In this document: in pieces, positions 1 through 7,617 of the stretch
Position numbering within the stretch: the stretch's first letter is position 1
Layout of the letters: each line of letters starts with the position of its first letter
Source of the DNA: an uncultured Collinsella sp.
GTDB lineage: Bacteria > Actinomycetota > Coriobacteriia > Coriobacteriales > Coriobacteriaceae
Assembly (NCBI GenBank): GCA_959026535.1
Contig: CAUFMB010000033.1
Span: forward strand, 1-24,903
Length of the DNA stretch: 24,903 nucleotides
Direction: 5' to 3'
Made by a program: the position numbers and the translations under genes
The notes under the pieces: model-generated
What the model was told of the DNA's origin: nothing
Seen by the model: only the letters and a program-made list of their open reading frames with translations
The model's database searches: none

Positions 1-51
1 AGATATGGCACCGTGGGGACACATGTATGTCAATCCTGGTCTAACAGAGCC
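1..51 (+). repeat. Left 51-bp terminal inverted repeat
   Basis: These 51 bases are the exact reverse complement of 24853-24903; the match stops at base 52. The repeat contains the core GTGGGGACAC, which also occurs in the hairpin element at 3805-3859, so it probably belongs to the same broad family of GGGAC-bearing intergenic repeats. It may be a RAYT-mobilised repeat, or a repeat at which the sequence assembly was cut. The window alone cannot tell these apart. Confidence 0.9.
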
Positions 52-129
52 ATAAATAATCATCGGGTGGCTCGGGTGTTCGAAAAGTAGTCAAAACAGC
101 CCCGTCCCAAAAAGACTGGGTATTGGGCG

Positions 130-157
130 TTGACAGTTGGCGAGCCGTAGGTAAAAT
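130..157 (+). promoter_or_regulatory. Promoter of tRNA-Ala
   Basis: A consensus -35 box TTGACA (130-135) lies 16 bases before TAAAAT (152-157), a five-of-six match to the -10 consensus. The tRNA begins 14 bases after the -10 box, as expected for a stable-RNA promoter. Confidence 0.8.
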
Positions 158-170
158 ATCAACTTGTCCT

Positions 171-243
171 GGGGACGTAGCTCAGTTGGGAGAGCGCTGC
201 CGTCGCATGGCAGAGGCCGAGGGTTCGACTCCCTTCGTCTCCA
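171..243 (+). tRNA. tRNA-Ala (anticodon CGC)
   Basis: A complete cloverleaf can be folded. The acceptor stem is GGGGACG with CGTCTCC, the anticodon stem CTGCC/GGCAG encloses the loop GTCGCAT with anticodon CGC, and the T-arm carries TTCGACT. The third acceptor pair is G-U, the known identity element for alanyl-tRNA synthetase. The discriminator is A243. CCA is not encoded, since CCC follows. A strong promoter precedes the gene and an intrinsic terminator follows it. Confidence 0.95.
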
Positions 244-257
244 CCCTTGGATTTGAT

Positions 258-289
258 AAGCCGCTGACATTGTGTCGGCGGCTTTTTTT
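258..289 (+). terminator. Intrinsic terminator after tRNA-Ala
   Basis: AAGCCGCTGAC (258-268) pairs with GTCGGCGGCTT (274-284), with one G-U pair, and is followed by a run of T residues. It ends tRNA-Ala transcription about 20 bases before the start of the next gene. Confidence 0.85.
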
Positions 290-308
290 AAAAAGAAAGG
301 GCTGCACC

Positions 309-779
309 ATGGCCGAGCTTGAGTCCCAACCACTGTCTGCCGAGGAGCGCGCCGAGTTGGAAGAGCTCCGCGCCGAGAAGGCTCGTCGCGAGGCCCAGGA
401 AGAGGCGCGCCGCGAGCGTGAGGAGCTGGCCGCCCTGCGTGCCGAGCGCGCGAAGGCCGAGGAGGCCGCTGCGAAGGTTGCATCCGAGCCTGCGCCCGCG
501 CCCAAGCCCGCGCCTGCACCCAAGCCCGCCGCTGCGAAGCCCGCGCCCACCGCACCCAAGCCTCAGCCTAAAAAGGCCGCTCGTCCCAAGTCCGTCGAGC
601 CCAAACCGAGCCGTGACGAGATGACCTTTGCCCAGCGCATGGTCACCTCCAAGGAGCCTACGGGCGAGAATGAGATCCCCGGCATGGCTCCGGCTCAAAA
701 AATCATCATCGTGCTCGCCCTCATCGCGTTTATCGTCTTTATGGTCTACACGATTACGGGCAGCATGGGCCTGCACTAA
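309..779 (+). CDS. Hypothetical tail-anchored coiled-coil protein
   Basis: This 156-residue protein has no family that I recognise. The start MAELESQPLS is chosen because GAAAGG (295-300) sits 8 bases upstream. Residues about 10-60 are almost entirely Glu, Ala, Arg, Leu and Lys, as expected for a charged coiled coil. Residues about 60-105 form a Pro/Ala/Lys linker with repeated APKP units. One hydrophobic segment near the C-terminus (about residues 132-150, IIIVLALIAFIVFMVY) is followed by only a few residues. This predicts a C-tail-anchored protein with its coiled coil in the cytoplasm. Such a shape could serve as a membrane-linked scaffold, but no function can be assigned. It lies between tRNA-Ala and pncB and could share a transcript with pncB. 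Confidence 0.75.
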   Translation: MAELESQPLSAEERAELEELRAEKARREAQEEARREREELAALRAERAKAEEAAAKVASEPAPAPKPAPAPKPAAAKPAPTAPKPQPKKAARPKSVEPKPSRDEMTFAQRMVTSKEPTGENEIPGMAPAQKIIIVLALIAFIVFMVYTITGSMGLH

Positions 780-861
780 CCTGTTCGCGCCGGGCTCCAT
801 GCCCGCACGTCCGCCTCGCCCAACCCTCAACCTCTGCACAACGCATCCGAAAGGTCGCCCC

Positions 862-2367
862 ATGGCTTTGACCGACATCTCGCATCCTACCGACATCGCA
901 ATGCTCACCGATCTGTACGAACTCACTATGGCCCAGGGCCTGTGGGAGAGCGGCAAGGCCAATGAGCAGGGTTGTTTTACGGCGTTTTACCGCGACCATC
1001 CCTTTGGCAGCGCGTATGCCGTCATGTGCGGCACCGCCGAGCTGCCCGAGCTTGTCGAGAACCTGCGCTTTACGCCCGAGGACATCGACTATCTAGCTTC
1101 GCTCCAGGCTCCGGCCGGCGGCGCGATGTTTAAGCCTGCATTCCTCGACTACCTGCGCAACTTCCGTGCGCACGTGAACATTGACGCCGTGCCCGAGGGC
1201 GAACTCGTCTTTCCGCGCGAGCCCATGGTGCGCGTCACCGGCCCGTCGCTGGAGTGCCAGCTGCTCGAGACCGCGCTGCTCAACATCGTCGGCTTCCAGA
1301 CGCTTGTCGCCACCAAGACGGCGCGCGTGGTGTTGGCGGCCGACGGTCGTCCCGTGGCCGAGTTTGGCCTGCGCCGTGCCCAGGGTCCCGATGGCGGCCT
1401 GGCCGTCGCGCGCGCGAGCTACGTTGCCGGCTGTTCCTCTACGTCTAATGTGCTCGCCGGTCGCCGCTACGGTATTCCCGTCTTTGGCACGCATGCGCAC
1501 AGCTGGGTGATGAGCTTCGATTCCGAGCTCGAGGCCTTCCGCGCATTTGCCAAGTCGAGCCCCAAGAACTGCACGCTGCTCATCGACACCTACGATGTAC
1601 GCGAGGGCTGCGAGCATGCCATTACGGTTGCCAAGGAGATGGAGGCGGTGGGCGAGCGCCTGTCGGCCATTCGCATCGACTCGGGCGACCTGGCTAAGTT
1701 GTCCAAGTATGTCCGCGGACGTTTTGACGCCGAGGGCTTGCCCTATGTGGGGATTTCGGTCTCCAACGACCTTGACGAGTACACGATCCAGTCGCTGCTC
1801 GACCAGGGCGCGCCCATCGATAGCTTTGGCGTGGGCACCAAACTCGCGACCTGCTACGATCAGCCGGCGCTGGGCGGCGTGTACAAGCTTTCGGCCCGCC
1901 GCGCGAGCGAGACGGACCCGTGGACGCCGGTGGTGAAGCTCTCCGAACAGCCCTACAAGCGCACGATCCCCGGTGTGCAGCGTGTGCGCCGCTATTACGA
2001 CGGCTTTGGCGGCCCGGTCTGCGACATGATCTATGACGAGGACCATCTGGCAGGTGAGGGAGCCGCGCGCGGCAATACCCTCGTGGCCGTGAACGATGCT
2101 GCCTTGGTGACCGATGTGTCCGAGCTTGAGTATCGTGAGCTGCTGATGCCGATTGTGCGCGACGGCAGCGCGGTGGCTCCTCGCGAGAGCATCCAGGACG
2201 CGCGCGAGCGTTGCGCCTGGGCGCTCGATCATCTGGACGCTGCCTACAAGCGCTTCCTGTATCCGCAGACCTACGTGGTGGGCATGGAGCAGGGCCTGGC
2301 CCAGGTGCGCGACGAGCTCGTACGCAAGAACATGGCCGCGGCATCCGCCTTCCCCTGGGCAAAATGA
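862..2367 (+). CDS. pncB: Nicotinate phosphoribosyltransferase
   Basis: This 501-residue enzyme joins nicotinate to PRPP, with ATP hydrolysis, to make nicotinate mononucleotide, the entry step of Preiss-Handler NAD salvage in the cytoplasm. Family hallmarks are the N-terminal LTDLYELTMAQ motif (about 16-26), GTHAHSW (about 209-215, with the conserved His region), IRIDSGDL (about 271-278) and FGVGTKL (about 322-328). The length fits the roughly 490-residue Gram-positive type. The start MALTDISHP is chosen because GAAAGG lies 7 bases upstream and the alignable N-terminus begins there; an in-frame upstream extension would overlap the preceding gene. The stop codon TGA lies inside the arm of a repeat element (2361-2399), so the last residues may have been set by insertion of that element. 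Confidence 0.95.
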   Translation: MALTDISHPTDIAMLTDLYELTMAQGLWESGKANEQGCFTAFYRDHPFGSAYAVMCGTAELPELVENLRFTPEDIDYLASLQAPAGGAMFKPAFLDYLRNFRAHVNIDAVPEGELVFPREPMVRVTGPSLECQLLETALLNIVGFQTLVATKTARVVLAADGRPVAEFGLRRAQGPDGGLAVARASYVAGCSSTSNVLAGRRYGIPVFGTHAHSWVMSFDSELEAFRAFAKSSPKNCTLLIDTYDVREGCEHAITVAKEMEAVGERLSAIRIDSGDLAKLSKYVRGRFDAEGLPYVGISVSNDLDEYTIQSLLDQGAPIDSFGVGTKLATCYDQPALGGVYKLSARRASETDPWTPVVKLSEQPYKRTIPGVQRVRRYYDGFGGPVCDMIYDEDHLAGEGAARGNTLVAVNDAALVTDVSELEYRELLMPIVRDGSAVAPRESIQDARERCAWALDHLDAAYKRFLYPQTYVVGMEQGLAQVRDELVRKNMAAASAFPWAK

Positions 2368-2399
2368 TTCGAAGGGGACGGAGGAAAACGGATCATTTT
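2361..2399 (+). repeat. GGGGACGGAGG hairpin element, copy 1
   Basis: The arms AAAATGAT (2361-2368) and ATCATTTT (2392-2399) are perfectly complementary. The loop carries GGGGACGGAGGAAAACGG. The 26 bases at 2374-2399 recur at 11704-11729 with a single difference. The left arm includes the pncB stop codon (TGA, 2365-2367). The same right-hand half with a different left flank at the second site suggests a dispersed element rather than a local hairpin. Confidence 0.75.
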
Positions 2400-2469
2400 C
2401 ATTCGTCCCGCACCAGGTGCTCAGGTGTCCCAGCTCGCCCGAACGCTCGACATTCGATTGGTTTGACGT

Positions 2470-3597
2470 ATGACGACTTCTTATAAAACGATGGTGGTAA
2501 AGATCGGCTCGTCCACGGTGGTGGGTGCCGACGGTAAGGTCAACCGTGCGTTTATCGGTGGCCTGGCCGATCAGGCCGCGGCCCTGCGCAAGCTCGGCTG
2601 GCGCTTGGTCGTGGTGAGTTCCGGCGCCATTGCCTGTGGCTATCCCGTGCTGGGCTTCGACCGCAAACCGGTCGGTGATCTGCCGAGCCTGCAGGCATGC
2701 GCTTCGGCCGGTCAGTGCATCATCTCGTCGGCCTACGACGAGGAGTTTCATGCGCGCGACCTACTCACCTCGCTCGTGCTGCTCACGCGCCACGACACGG
2801 CGCGCCGTACGTCCTACCTGCACGCGCGCGACGCCCTGCTGCGCCTGGTGGAGCTGGGCGTGGTGCCGGTCGTCAACGAAAACGACACCGTCACCGTTGA
2901 CGAGATCAAGTTCGGCGACAACGATACACTCGCGGCCCTCGTGAGCTGTTTGGTTTCGGCGGACCTGTGCGTGACGCTTTCGGACATCGACGGCCTCTAC
3001 ACCGCCAATCCGCATGAGGATCCGACGGCCGAGTTTATCCCGGTCGTGCGTAAAATCGATGCCAAGATCATTGCCTCGGCGGGCGATTCTTCGACGTCGG
3101 TGGGCACCGGCGGCATGATCACCAAGATCCGCGCGAGCCGCATTTTGATGACGGCTGGCATTCAGAGCGTGATTTGCTCGGGCGAGGAGCCCGATGCGCT
3201 CGTGCGCCTGGCCCGTGGCGAGAGCGTGGGAACCCTGTTCGATCCGCCGGCGGAGCGCCTGGACATTGCGCCGCGCAAGCTATGGATCGCGCTGGGTGAC
3301 AAGGCTCATGGCTCGGTAACGGTTGACGACGGTGCCGCGAAGGCGCTGGTCAGCCGTGGCTCGTCCTTGCTCGCGGTGGGTATTTGCGAGGTCGATGGCC
3401 AGTTTGCCGAGGGCGATGTGCTCGATGTGTGCGATCCGAGCGGTATGGTCGTCGCCCGCGGTATCGCCGAGGCCGATTCGGACGTGCTGGAGCTTGCAGC
3501 CGGCCGCCGCCAGGACCAGATTGCCAGCAACCGCCTGCTCGCTAACCTGGCCGAGAAGCCGGCGATACACAGGGATAACCTAATCGTCTTCGCCTAA
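2470..3597 (+). CDS. proB: Glutamate 5-kinase (gamma-glutamyl kinase)
   Basis: ProB phosphorylates L-glutamate with ATP to give gamma-glutamyl phosphate, the first and usually proline-inhibited step of proline synthesis. The 375-residue protein has an amino-acid kinase domain (about 7-255) with VVKIGSSTVV (9-18), VSSGAIACG (49-57), VVNENDTV (134-141), FGDNDTLAALV (148-158) and LSDIDGLYTANP (170-181). A C-terminal PUA domain follows (about 270-355), giving the usual full length. No good Shine-Dalgarno sequence precedes the ATG at 2470; the ATG at 2491 (MVVKIG) is a possible alternative start. proA, its partner, lies 1.8 kb away beyond an opposing gene instead of directly next to proB. A repeat element and about 70 bases separate proB from pncB. 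Confidence 0.95.
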   Translation: MTTSYKTMVVKIGSSTVVGADGKVNRAFIGGLADQAAALRKLGWRLVVVSSGAIACGYPVLGFDRKPVGDLPSLQACASAGQCIISSAYDEEFHARDLLTSLVLLTRHDTARRTSYLHARDALLRLVELGVVPVVNENDTVTVDEIKFGDNDTLAALVSCLVSADLCVTLSDIDGLYTANPHEDPTAEFIPVVRKIDAKIIASAGDSSTSVGTGGMITKIRASRILMTAGIQSVICSGEEPDALVRLARGESVGTLFDPPAERLDIAPRKLWIALGDKAHGSVTVDDGAAKALVSRGSSLLAVGICEVDGQFAEGDVLDVCDPSGMVVARGIAEADSDVLELAAGRRQDQIASNRLLANLAEKPAIHRDNLIVFA

Positions 3598-3716
3598 CGG
3601 GTCGACGCTGCGCGCCGCTCGCTTCTTTTGTTCGACCCACGATTTAAAGCCACTCGCTTAGGGGCGTTTTCGCTTTCCGCCTTCTACCTGCGGTGGCCGT
3701 AACGCCGGCATATCGT

Positions 3717-3785
3717 AAGTTGCGGTGAAATAGGGATGGTTTGGCGGCTTTAAATCCTTTAACAGTCCCCATTTCACCGCAACTT
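3717..3785. repeat. Long inverted repeat between proB and the hydrolase gene
   Basis: The 20-base arms at 3717-3736 (AAGTTGCGGTGAAATAGGGA) and 3766-3785 are complementary except for one position. They enclose 29 bases. The strong hairpin lies between two convergent genes and has no T-run directly after it. It could act as a mobile hairpin element, or as an mRNA 3' stabiliser or terminator for either gene. The 3598-3716 stretch before it shows no other clear feature. Confidence 0.7.
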
Positions 3786-3804
3786 GTTGAGGCGGCGGGG
3801 TCCC

Positions 3805-3859
3805 ACTGCCGGCACTTGGGGACGTTCCTATTGTGCCGGCAGGTGGGGACACTCCTTTG
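3805..3859 (+). repeat. Two-unit GGGGAC palindromic element (TGCCGGCA heads)
   Basis: The 8-base palindrome TGCCGGCA occurs twice, at 3807-3814 and 3834-3841, 27 bases apart. The first is followed by GGGGACGTTCCT and the second by GGGGACACTCCT. The longer arms CTGCCGGCAC (3806-3815) and GTGCCGGCAG (3833-3842) also pair as a hairpin. The element ends at 3859, directly against the TAG stop codon of the opposing hydrolase gene. The element at 11985-12030 has the same period and blocks but different heads. Confidence 0.8.
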
Positions 3860-5278
3860 CTAGAAGATTCGGCGCAGGTCTCCTTGGTTGAGGGCTTCGT
3901 CGAAGAGGTGCTTGAATACCACGCTGCCGTGCAGGCCGTCGTGCTCGAACTCGTTGGTCACCCAGGCGTGCGAGTTGCCCACGCGGCTGAGCGTGTCGAG
4001 CTGCATACCCGAATCGACGTACATGTCGTCGAAATACACCGCGGCCTGGAGTGGCACCTCGTTGCATGCCAAACGCTGCGGGTCGTAGATCTTGTCCCAG
4101 CTTGTGTCTTCCATCAGCAGGTCCATCGCGGGCTTGAAGGGCTTAAGTTCGGGCATCTGCTCAAACATCCACGGGAACATGGCCTCGCCGGTAAACATGA
4201 GCGGGCGCGCGAGCGTGTCGAACTCGGCGCGGTGTGCCTTTTCCTCTGCCGCGGCCCAGCGAATGGGCATGGTGTCTCCATCGGCGTAGATGAACTCTTG
4301 CAGCGTCCAGTACAGAGGATTCGTGCGCGTGTTGGTGCGCTCGAAAGCGCGCATCAAAAAGCTATCGGATACTGAGGCACCGCAGCTCAGCGTGCCGTCG
4401 CCATCAACAAACGCATGGTCGATAATCCAGTGCATGCGCTCAAAGCTCGGCTTCATGCCAAAGTCGCTGCCCATGAGCTGAAGGCGCTCGACCGTCATCG
4501 GCGAGCCGTCGGGTAGCACGGGCTTTTGCTCTTCGATAGCATCGGCCAGGGCCGCCACCCGCTCAACGTCGGCGGGGTAGCGGTCGTAATACTGCTGAGT
4601 CTTGGCCGCCATGCGCTGGAAGGTGTGCGCGTAGACCTCGCTGGCGCTCGCCGGGACGTGGGGGATGCCACCACAGGTAAAGCTCGCCGCCACGCCCTCG
4701 GGGAAGAGCGATAGATAGCTCAACGTCAAAAAGCCGCCGTAGCTTTGGCCGAGCGTGATCCACGGCTTGCCGCCAAAGCCCACCAGGCGCAGGTACTCAA
4801 AATCGCGCACGATGGAGCTGGCGAGGTGGCGCTTGAGGAAGTCCGCCTGCGAGCGTGTGGCATCGGAGCCGGCCGCCGTCGCGCGATCACCCAGTGCCTT
4901 GATCGTGCGCCCGTCTACACAGCTGCTGCGCCCGGTGCCGCGCTGGTCGGGAAGGACCACGCGGAAGTGCTTGACGGCTTCCTCGATCCAGCCGTCGCTT
5001 GTGGGCGACAGCGGACGCGGGCTCTCGCCGCCGGGGCCGCCCTGCAAAAACAGGAGCAGTGGCAGATCGTCGTTGATGCGGTCGGGCGCGCAAACCACGC
5101 GGTAGAAGAGCTTGATGCTCTCGGGCGCGCCGGCGATGGGTGCCGGCATAGCGCCGCGGCGCATGGTGCTGCCGACGGCCAGGAGCATCGGCTCCAGGCC
5201 GCGCCAGTCAAGGGGGACGTCGATGCTGTGGTCCTCGACGTAAAGGCCGGGGACGTGGTACGAAGTGATGAGGGCCAT
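3860..5278 (-). CDS. S33-family alpha/beta hydrolase, probable prolyl aminopeptidase
   Basis: The 472-residue protein matches the prolyl iminopeptidase (S33) type of alpha/beta hydrolase, which removes N-terminal proline from peptides in the cytoplasm. It shows QGGPG (79-83, oxyanion-hole region), DQRGTGRS (111-118), the nucleophile elbow GQSYGG with Ser179, and a C-terminal EHDGLHG that should supply the catalytic His. There is no signal peptide. The start MALITSYHV is supported by CGGAAG about 9 bases upstream; a much longer upstream reading frame only shadows proA. The gene lies between proB and proA on the opposite strand, which fits a role in proline supply. Other small N-terminal residues or esters are possible substrates, so the exact specificity is inferred. 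A repeat element abuts the stop codon. Confidence 0.88.
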   Translation of the reverse strand: MALITSYHVPGLYVEDHSIDVPLDWRGLEPMLLAVGSTMRRGAMPAPIAGAPESIKLFYRVVCAPDRINDDLPLLLFLQGGPGGESPRPLSPTSDGWIEEAVKHFRVVLPDQRGTGRSSCVDGRTIKALGDRATAAGSDATRSQADFLKRHLASSIVRDFEYLRLVGFGGKPWITLGQSYGGFLTLSYLSLFPEGVAASFTCGGIPHVPASASEVYAHTFQRMAAKTQQYYDRYPADVERVAALADAIEEQKPVLPDGSPMTVERLQLMGSDFGMKPSFERMHWIIDHAFVDGDGTLSCGASVSDSFLMRAFERTNTRTNPLYWTLQEFIYADGDTMPIRWAAAEEKAHRAEFDTLARPLMFTGEAMFPWMFEQMPELKPFKPAMDLLMEDTSWDKIYDPQRLACNEVPLQAAVYFDDMYVDSGMQLDTLSRVGNSHAWVTNEFEHDGLHGSVVFKHLFDEALNQGDLRRIF

Positions 5279-5391
5279 GTGAGTCTTCCGTTCGTTGCGG
5301 TGTTTCGGGTTGACCAATTCTACCGCCGCGGGCGAGGCCATGCGCAAATCGGCTACCATGGTGGGCAAACTACTAAGAGAAAGGGCCGCCC

Positions 5392-6678
5392 ATGTCGGTC
5401 GATATAGCCACGTATGTCCACGATCTTGCCGTTGCCGCCAAGGCCGCTTCGGCCTCGCTTGCCACGGCGAGCGACGAGCAGCGCCAGGAGGCCGTGCGCG
5501 CCATGGCCGCGGCGCTGCGCGAAGGTGTCGACTCCATCGTCGCCGCCAACGAGCTCGATATGTCCGCCGCGCGCGATACGGGGACCTCGGCGGGGCTTCT
5601 CGATCGCCTGTTGCTGACGCCCGAGCGCGTTGAGGGCATGGCCGCCGGCCTGGAGAAGCTCGCCGAGCTGCCCGATCCTGTCGGCCGCGTGCTCGACCAC
5701 CGCGTGCTTGCAAGCGGCGTGGACCTGACCCGCGCGAGCGTGCCGCTGGGCCTGGTCGCCATGGTGTACGAGGCGCGCCCCAACGTGACGGCCGATGCCG
5801 CGGGTATCTGCATCCGCACCGGCAACGCCTGCATTCTGCGCGGCGGTTCGCTGGCCTATCACTCGTGCGCCATGATTGCCGAACTGCTGGCCGATGCGCT
5901 TGAGGCCCAGGGCTTCCCGCGCGAGGCCGTCTCGATGATCGAGTCCACTGACCGCGAGGCCACCGGCGAGCTCATGAAGCTCCGCGGCATCGTCGACGTG
6001 CTCATTCCGCGTGGCGGTGCGGGCCTGATTCAGCGCTGCGTGCGCGAGTCGCTTGTGCCGGTGATCGAGACAGGCACGGGCAACTGCCATATCTACGTGC
6101 ACGAGTCGGCCGACTTCGATAAGGCGCTCAACATTATCGTCAATGCCAAGACGCAGCGCGTGGGCGTGTGCAATGCTGCCGAGTCGCTGCTTGTGGACCG
6201 CGCCGTGGTCGACACGTTTTTGCCGGCGGTCGTGACCGTGTTGCACGACCACGGCGTGCTGATTCACGGCGACGAGGCCACGTGCGTTGCATGCGCTGAC
6301 GCTGGGCTTGCCGAGGGCGACGACTATGTTGCCGCGACTGAGGAGGATTGGGGCCGTGAGTACCTGGCACTCGAGATGAGCGTGAAGGTCGTGGCGAACG
6401 AGGACGAGGCCATCGCGCACATCAACCGCTACGGCACCATGCACTCCGAGGCCATTGTTGCCGAGGACGAGGATGCTTGCGAGCGCTTCCTGGATGCGGT
6501 CGATGCCTCGGCTGTGTATGCTAACGCCAGCACGCGCTTCACTGACGGCGGCGAGTTTGGCCTGGGCGCCGAGATCGGCATCTCGACCCAAAAACTCCAC
6601 GCCCGTGGCCCCTTTGCCGCCGAGGCCCTCACCACCTACAAATACAAGCTCCGAGGCACCGGCCAGGTCCGCCCCTAA
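5392..6678 (+). CDS. proA: Glutamate-5-semialdehyde dehydrogenase (gamma-glutamyl phosphate reductase)
   Basis: ProA reduces gamma-glutamyl phosphate with NADPH to glutamate-5-semialdehyde, which cyclises towards proline; it normally works with ProB. The 428 residues match the usual length of about 415-430. Hallmarks are VPLGLVAMVYEARPNVT (117-133), the Rossmann region, and VGVCNAAESLL with the catalytic Cys260. AGAGAAAGG (5376-5384) supports the start at MSVDIATYV. The gene is divergent from the hydrolase, with a 113-base shared upstream region in which I see no convincing promoter. A 42-bp repeat begins two bases after the stop codon, followed by an intrinsic terminator. proC is not in this window. 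Confidence 0.95.
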   Translation: MSVDIATYVHDLAVAAKAASASLATASDEQRQEAVRAMAAALREGVDSIVAANELDMSAARDTGTSAGLLDRLLLTPERVEGMAAGLEKLAELPDPVGRVLDHRVLASGVDLTRASVPLGLVAMVYEARPNVTADAAGICIRTGNACILRGGSLAYHSCAMIAELLADALEAQGFPREAVSMIESTDREATGELMKLRGIVDVLIPRGGAGLIQRCVRESLVPVIETGTGNCHIYVHESADFDKALNIIVNAKTQRVGVCNAAESLLVDRAVVDTFLPAVVTVLHDHGVLIHGDEATCVACADAGLAEGDDYVAATEEDWGREYLALEMSVKVVANEDEAIAHINRYGTMHSEAIVAEDEDACERFLDAVDASAVYANASTRFTDGGEFGLGAEIGISTQKLHARGPFAAEALTTYKYKLRGTGQVRP

Positions 6679-6679
6679 A

Positions 6680-6721
6680 CCTACCAAAAAGGGACAGGTT
6701 TATTTTGGCAGGTTTTATCTG
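6680..6721 (+). repeat. 42-bp GGGACAGG hairpin element, copy A
   Basis: This copy begins two bases after the proA stop codon and ends 7 bases before the proA terminator. The arms CCTACCAAAA and TTTTGGCAGG flank a loop with GGGACAGG, followed by a conserved TTTTATCTG tail. It matches copy C (8691-8732, reverse strand) at 41 of 42 positions and copy B (7449-7490) at 37 of 42. Confidence 0.9.
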
Positions 6722-6728
6722 CGGTTTT

Positions 6729-6755
6729 GCCGGGCGACGCGTTCGCCCGGCTTTT
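6729..6755 (+). terminator. Intrinsic terminator of proA
   Basis: GCCGGGCGA (6729-6737) pairs perfectly with TCGCCCGGC (6743-6751) over a 5-base loop and is followed by TTTT. Confidence 0.8.
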
Positions 6756-6848
6756 CCCCCGCATGCTTTTTCTGCCTTTCGGCTTGAGCCGCGGCGATAT
6801 ACGATAGTGACACCGTGTCTTAGCACCGACTCACCTGGAGGTATTGCC

Positions 6849-7448
6849 ATGTCCCAGACGCTTTCCGCCGGAATCACCCGCGACCGTGCGTTCGAATTGC
6901 TCAACGAGCACAACAAGGACCCGTTCCACATCACCCACGGCGAAACGGTCGAGGGCACCATGCGCTACTTTGCGCGCGAGTTCGACCCCGAGAACGAGGA
7001 GTTTTGGGGCATCGTCGGTTTGCTGCACGACCTGGATTGGGAGGAGCATGAGGACGATCCCGTGAACCACACCATCTATGCGGCCGAGATCCTTGAGGGC
7101 GAGGGTGCCTCTCCCGAACTCATTCGCGCTATTCAGACGCACACGTCCGATTTCAATACCTCGCTGCCCAAGCCCGAGCTGCAGATGGAGAAGATCCTGT
7201 TTGCTTGCGACGAGCTCACCGGCCTGATCGGTGCTGCCGTGATCATGCGTCCGAGCAAGAGCGTCATGGACTTTACGGCCAAGTCGCTCAAGAAGAAGTT
7301 CAAGGACAAGCGCTTTGCCGCCGGCTGCTCGCGCGACGTGATTTCGCAGGGCGCCGAGATGCTCGGCTGGGAGCTCCCCGAGCTCTTTGACCGCACCATC
7401 GCGGCCATGCAGTCCTTCGCGCCCGACCGCGACACCTTCCAGGCCTAA
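6849..7448 (+). CDS. HD-domain metal-dependent phosphohydrolase-like protein
   Basis: This 199-residue protein belongs to the HD superfamily, whose members are metal-dependent phosphohydrolases. Candidate metal ligands are His30 (ITHGETVE), the His60-Asp61 pair in GLLHDLD, His98 (AIQTHTS) and Asp121 (FACDELTG), in the usual order for a single compact HD domain. No nucleotide-binding or sensor domain is fused. The start MSQTLSAG is set by GGAGG about 8 bases upstream. Many small HD proteins of this kind are annotated only as hydrolases; nucleotide or tRNA-end substrates are possible, but nothing here decides between them. The gene is monocistronic, between the proA terminator and its own terminator. 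A 42-bp repeat starts on the base after the stop codon. Confidence 0.88.
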   Translation: MSQTLSAGITRDRAFELLNEHNKDPFHITHGETVEGTMRYFAREFDPENEEFWGIVGLLHDLDWEEHEDDPVNHTIYAAEILEGEGASPELIRAIQTHTSDFNTSLPKPELQMEKILFACDELTGLIGAAVIMRPSKSVMDFTAKSLKKKFKDKRFAAGCSRDVISQGAEMLGWELPELFDRTIAAMQSFAPDRDTFQA

Positions 7449-7490
7449 CCTGCCAAATTGGGACAGGTTTATTTTGGTAGATTTTATCTG
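7449..7490 (+). repeat. 42-bp GGGACAGG hairpin element, copy B
   Basis: It starts on the base directly after the TAA of the HD gene and ends two bases before that gene's terminator hairpin. It carries CCTGCCAAA, GGGACAGG, and a diverged right arm TTTTGGTAGA, and keeps the TTTTATCTG tail. It matches copy C at 38 of 42 positions. It forms the left end of the RAYT 1 unit, inverted relative to copy C. Confidence 0.9.
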
Positions 7491-7492
7491 GG

Positions 7493-7532
7493 AAAACGCT
7501 TCCGTTGGACGTTATTCAGCGGAAGCGTTTTC
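7493..7532. terminator. Bidirectional terminator between the HD gene and RAYT 1
   Basis: AAAACGCTTCCG (7493-7504) and CGGAAGCGTTTT (7520-7531) form a perfect 12-bp stem. T-tracts at the ends of the stem on both strands allow termination of both the HD gene and the convergent RAYT gene. Confidence 0.8.
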
Positions 7533-7617
7533 TGTTTGACATGGAGACGCTGGCGAATGCGGTGCCTCGCGGCAGGCAGTTGCGCTTCGCCGTATCCGTA
7601 ACTCGGTAAACGCGACG

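Noticed and set aside
1..51. Terminal repeats as proof of a circular molecule
   Set aside because: The repeats are inverted, not direct, so they do not indicate that the ends join in a circle.
1093..2751. Very long antisense open frames, here and at 9543-11726, 12096-14189 and 21714-23633
   Set aside because: They lie opposite strongly supported genes (pncB/proB, argS, rho, the NifU-like operon), have odd amino-acid composition, and arise from GC-rich codon use.
3860..5713. Longer 617-residue form of the hydrolase
   Set aside because: The extra N-terminal part is opposite proA, has shadow-like composition, and the internal ATG at 5278 has a good ribosome-binding site and starts the family-like sequence.
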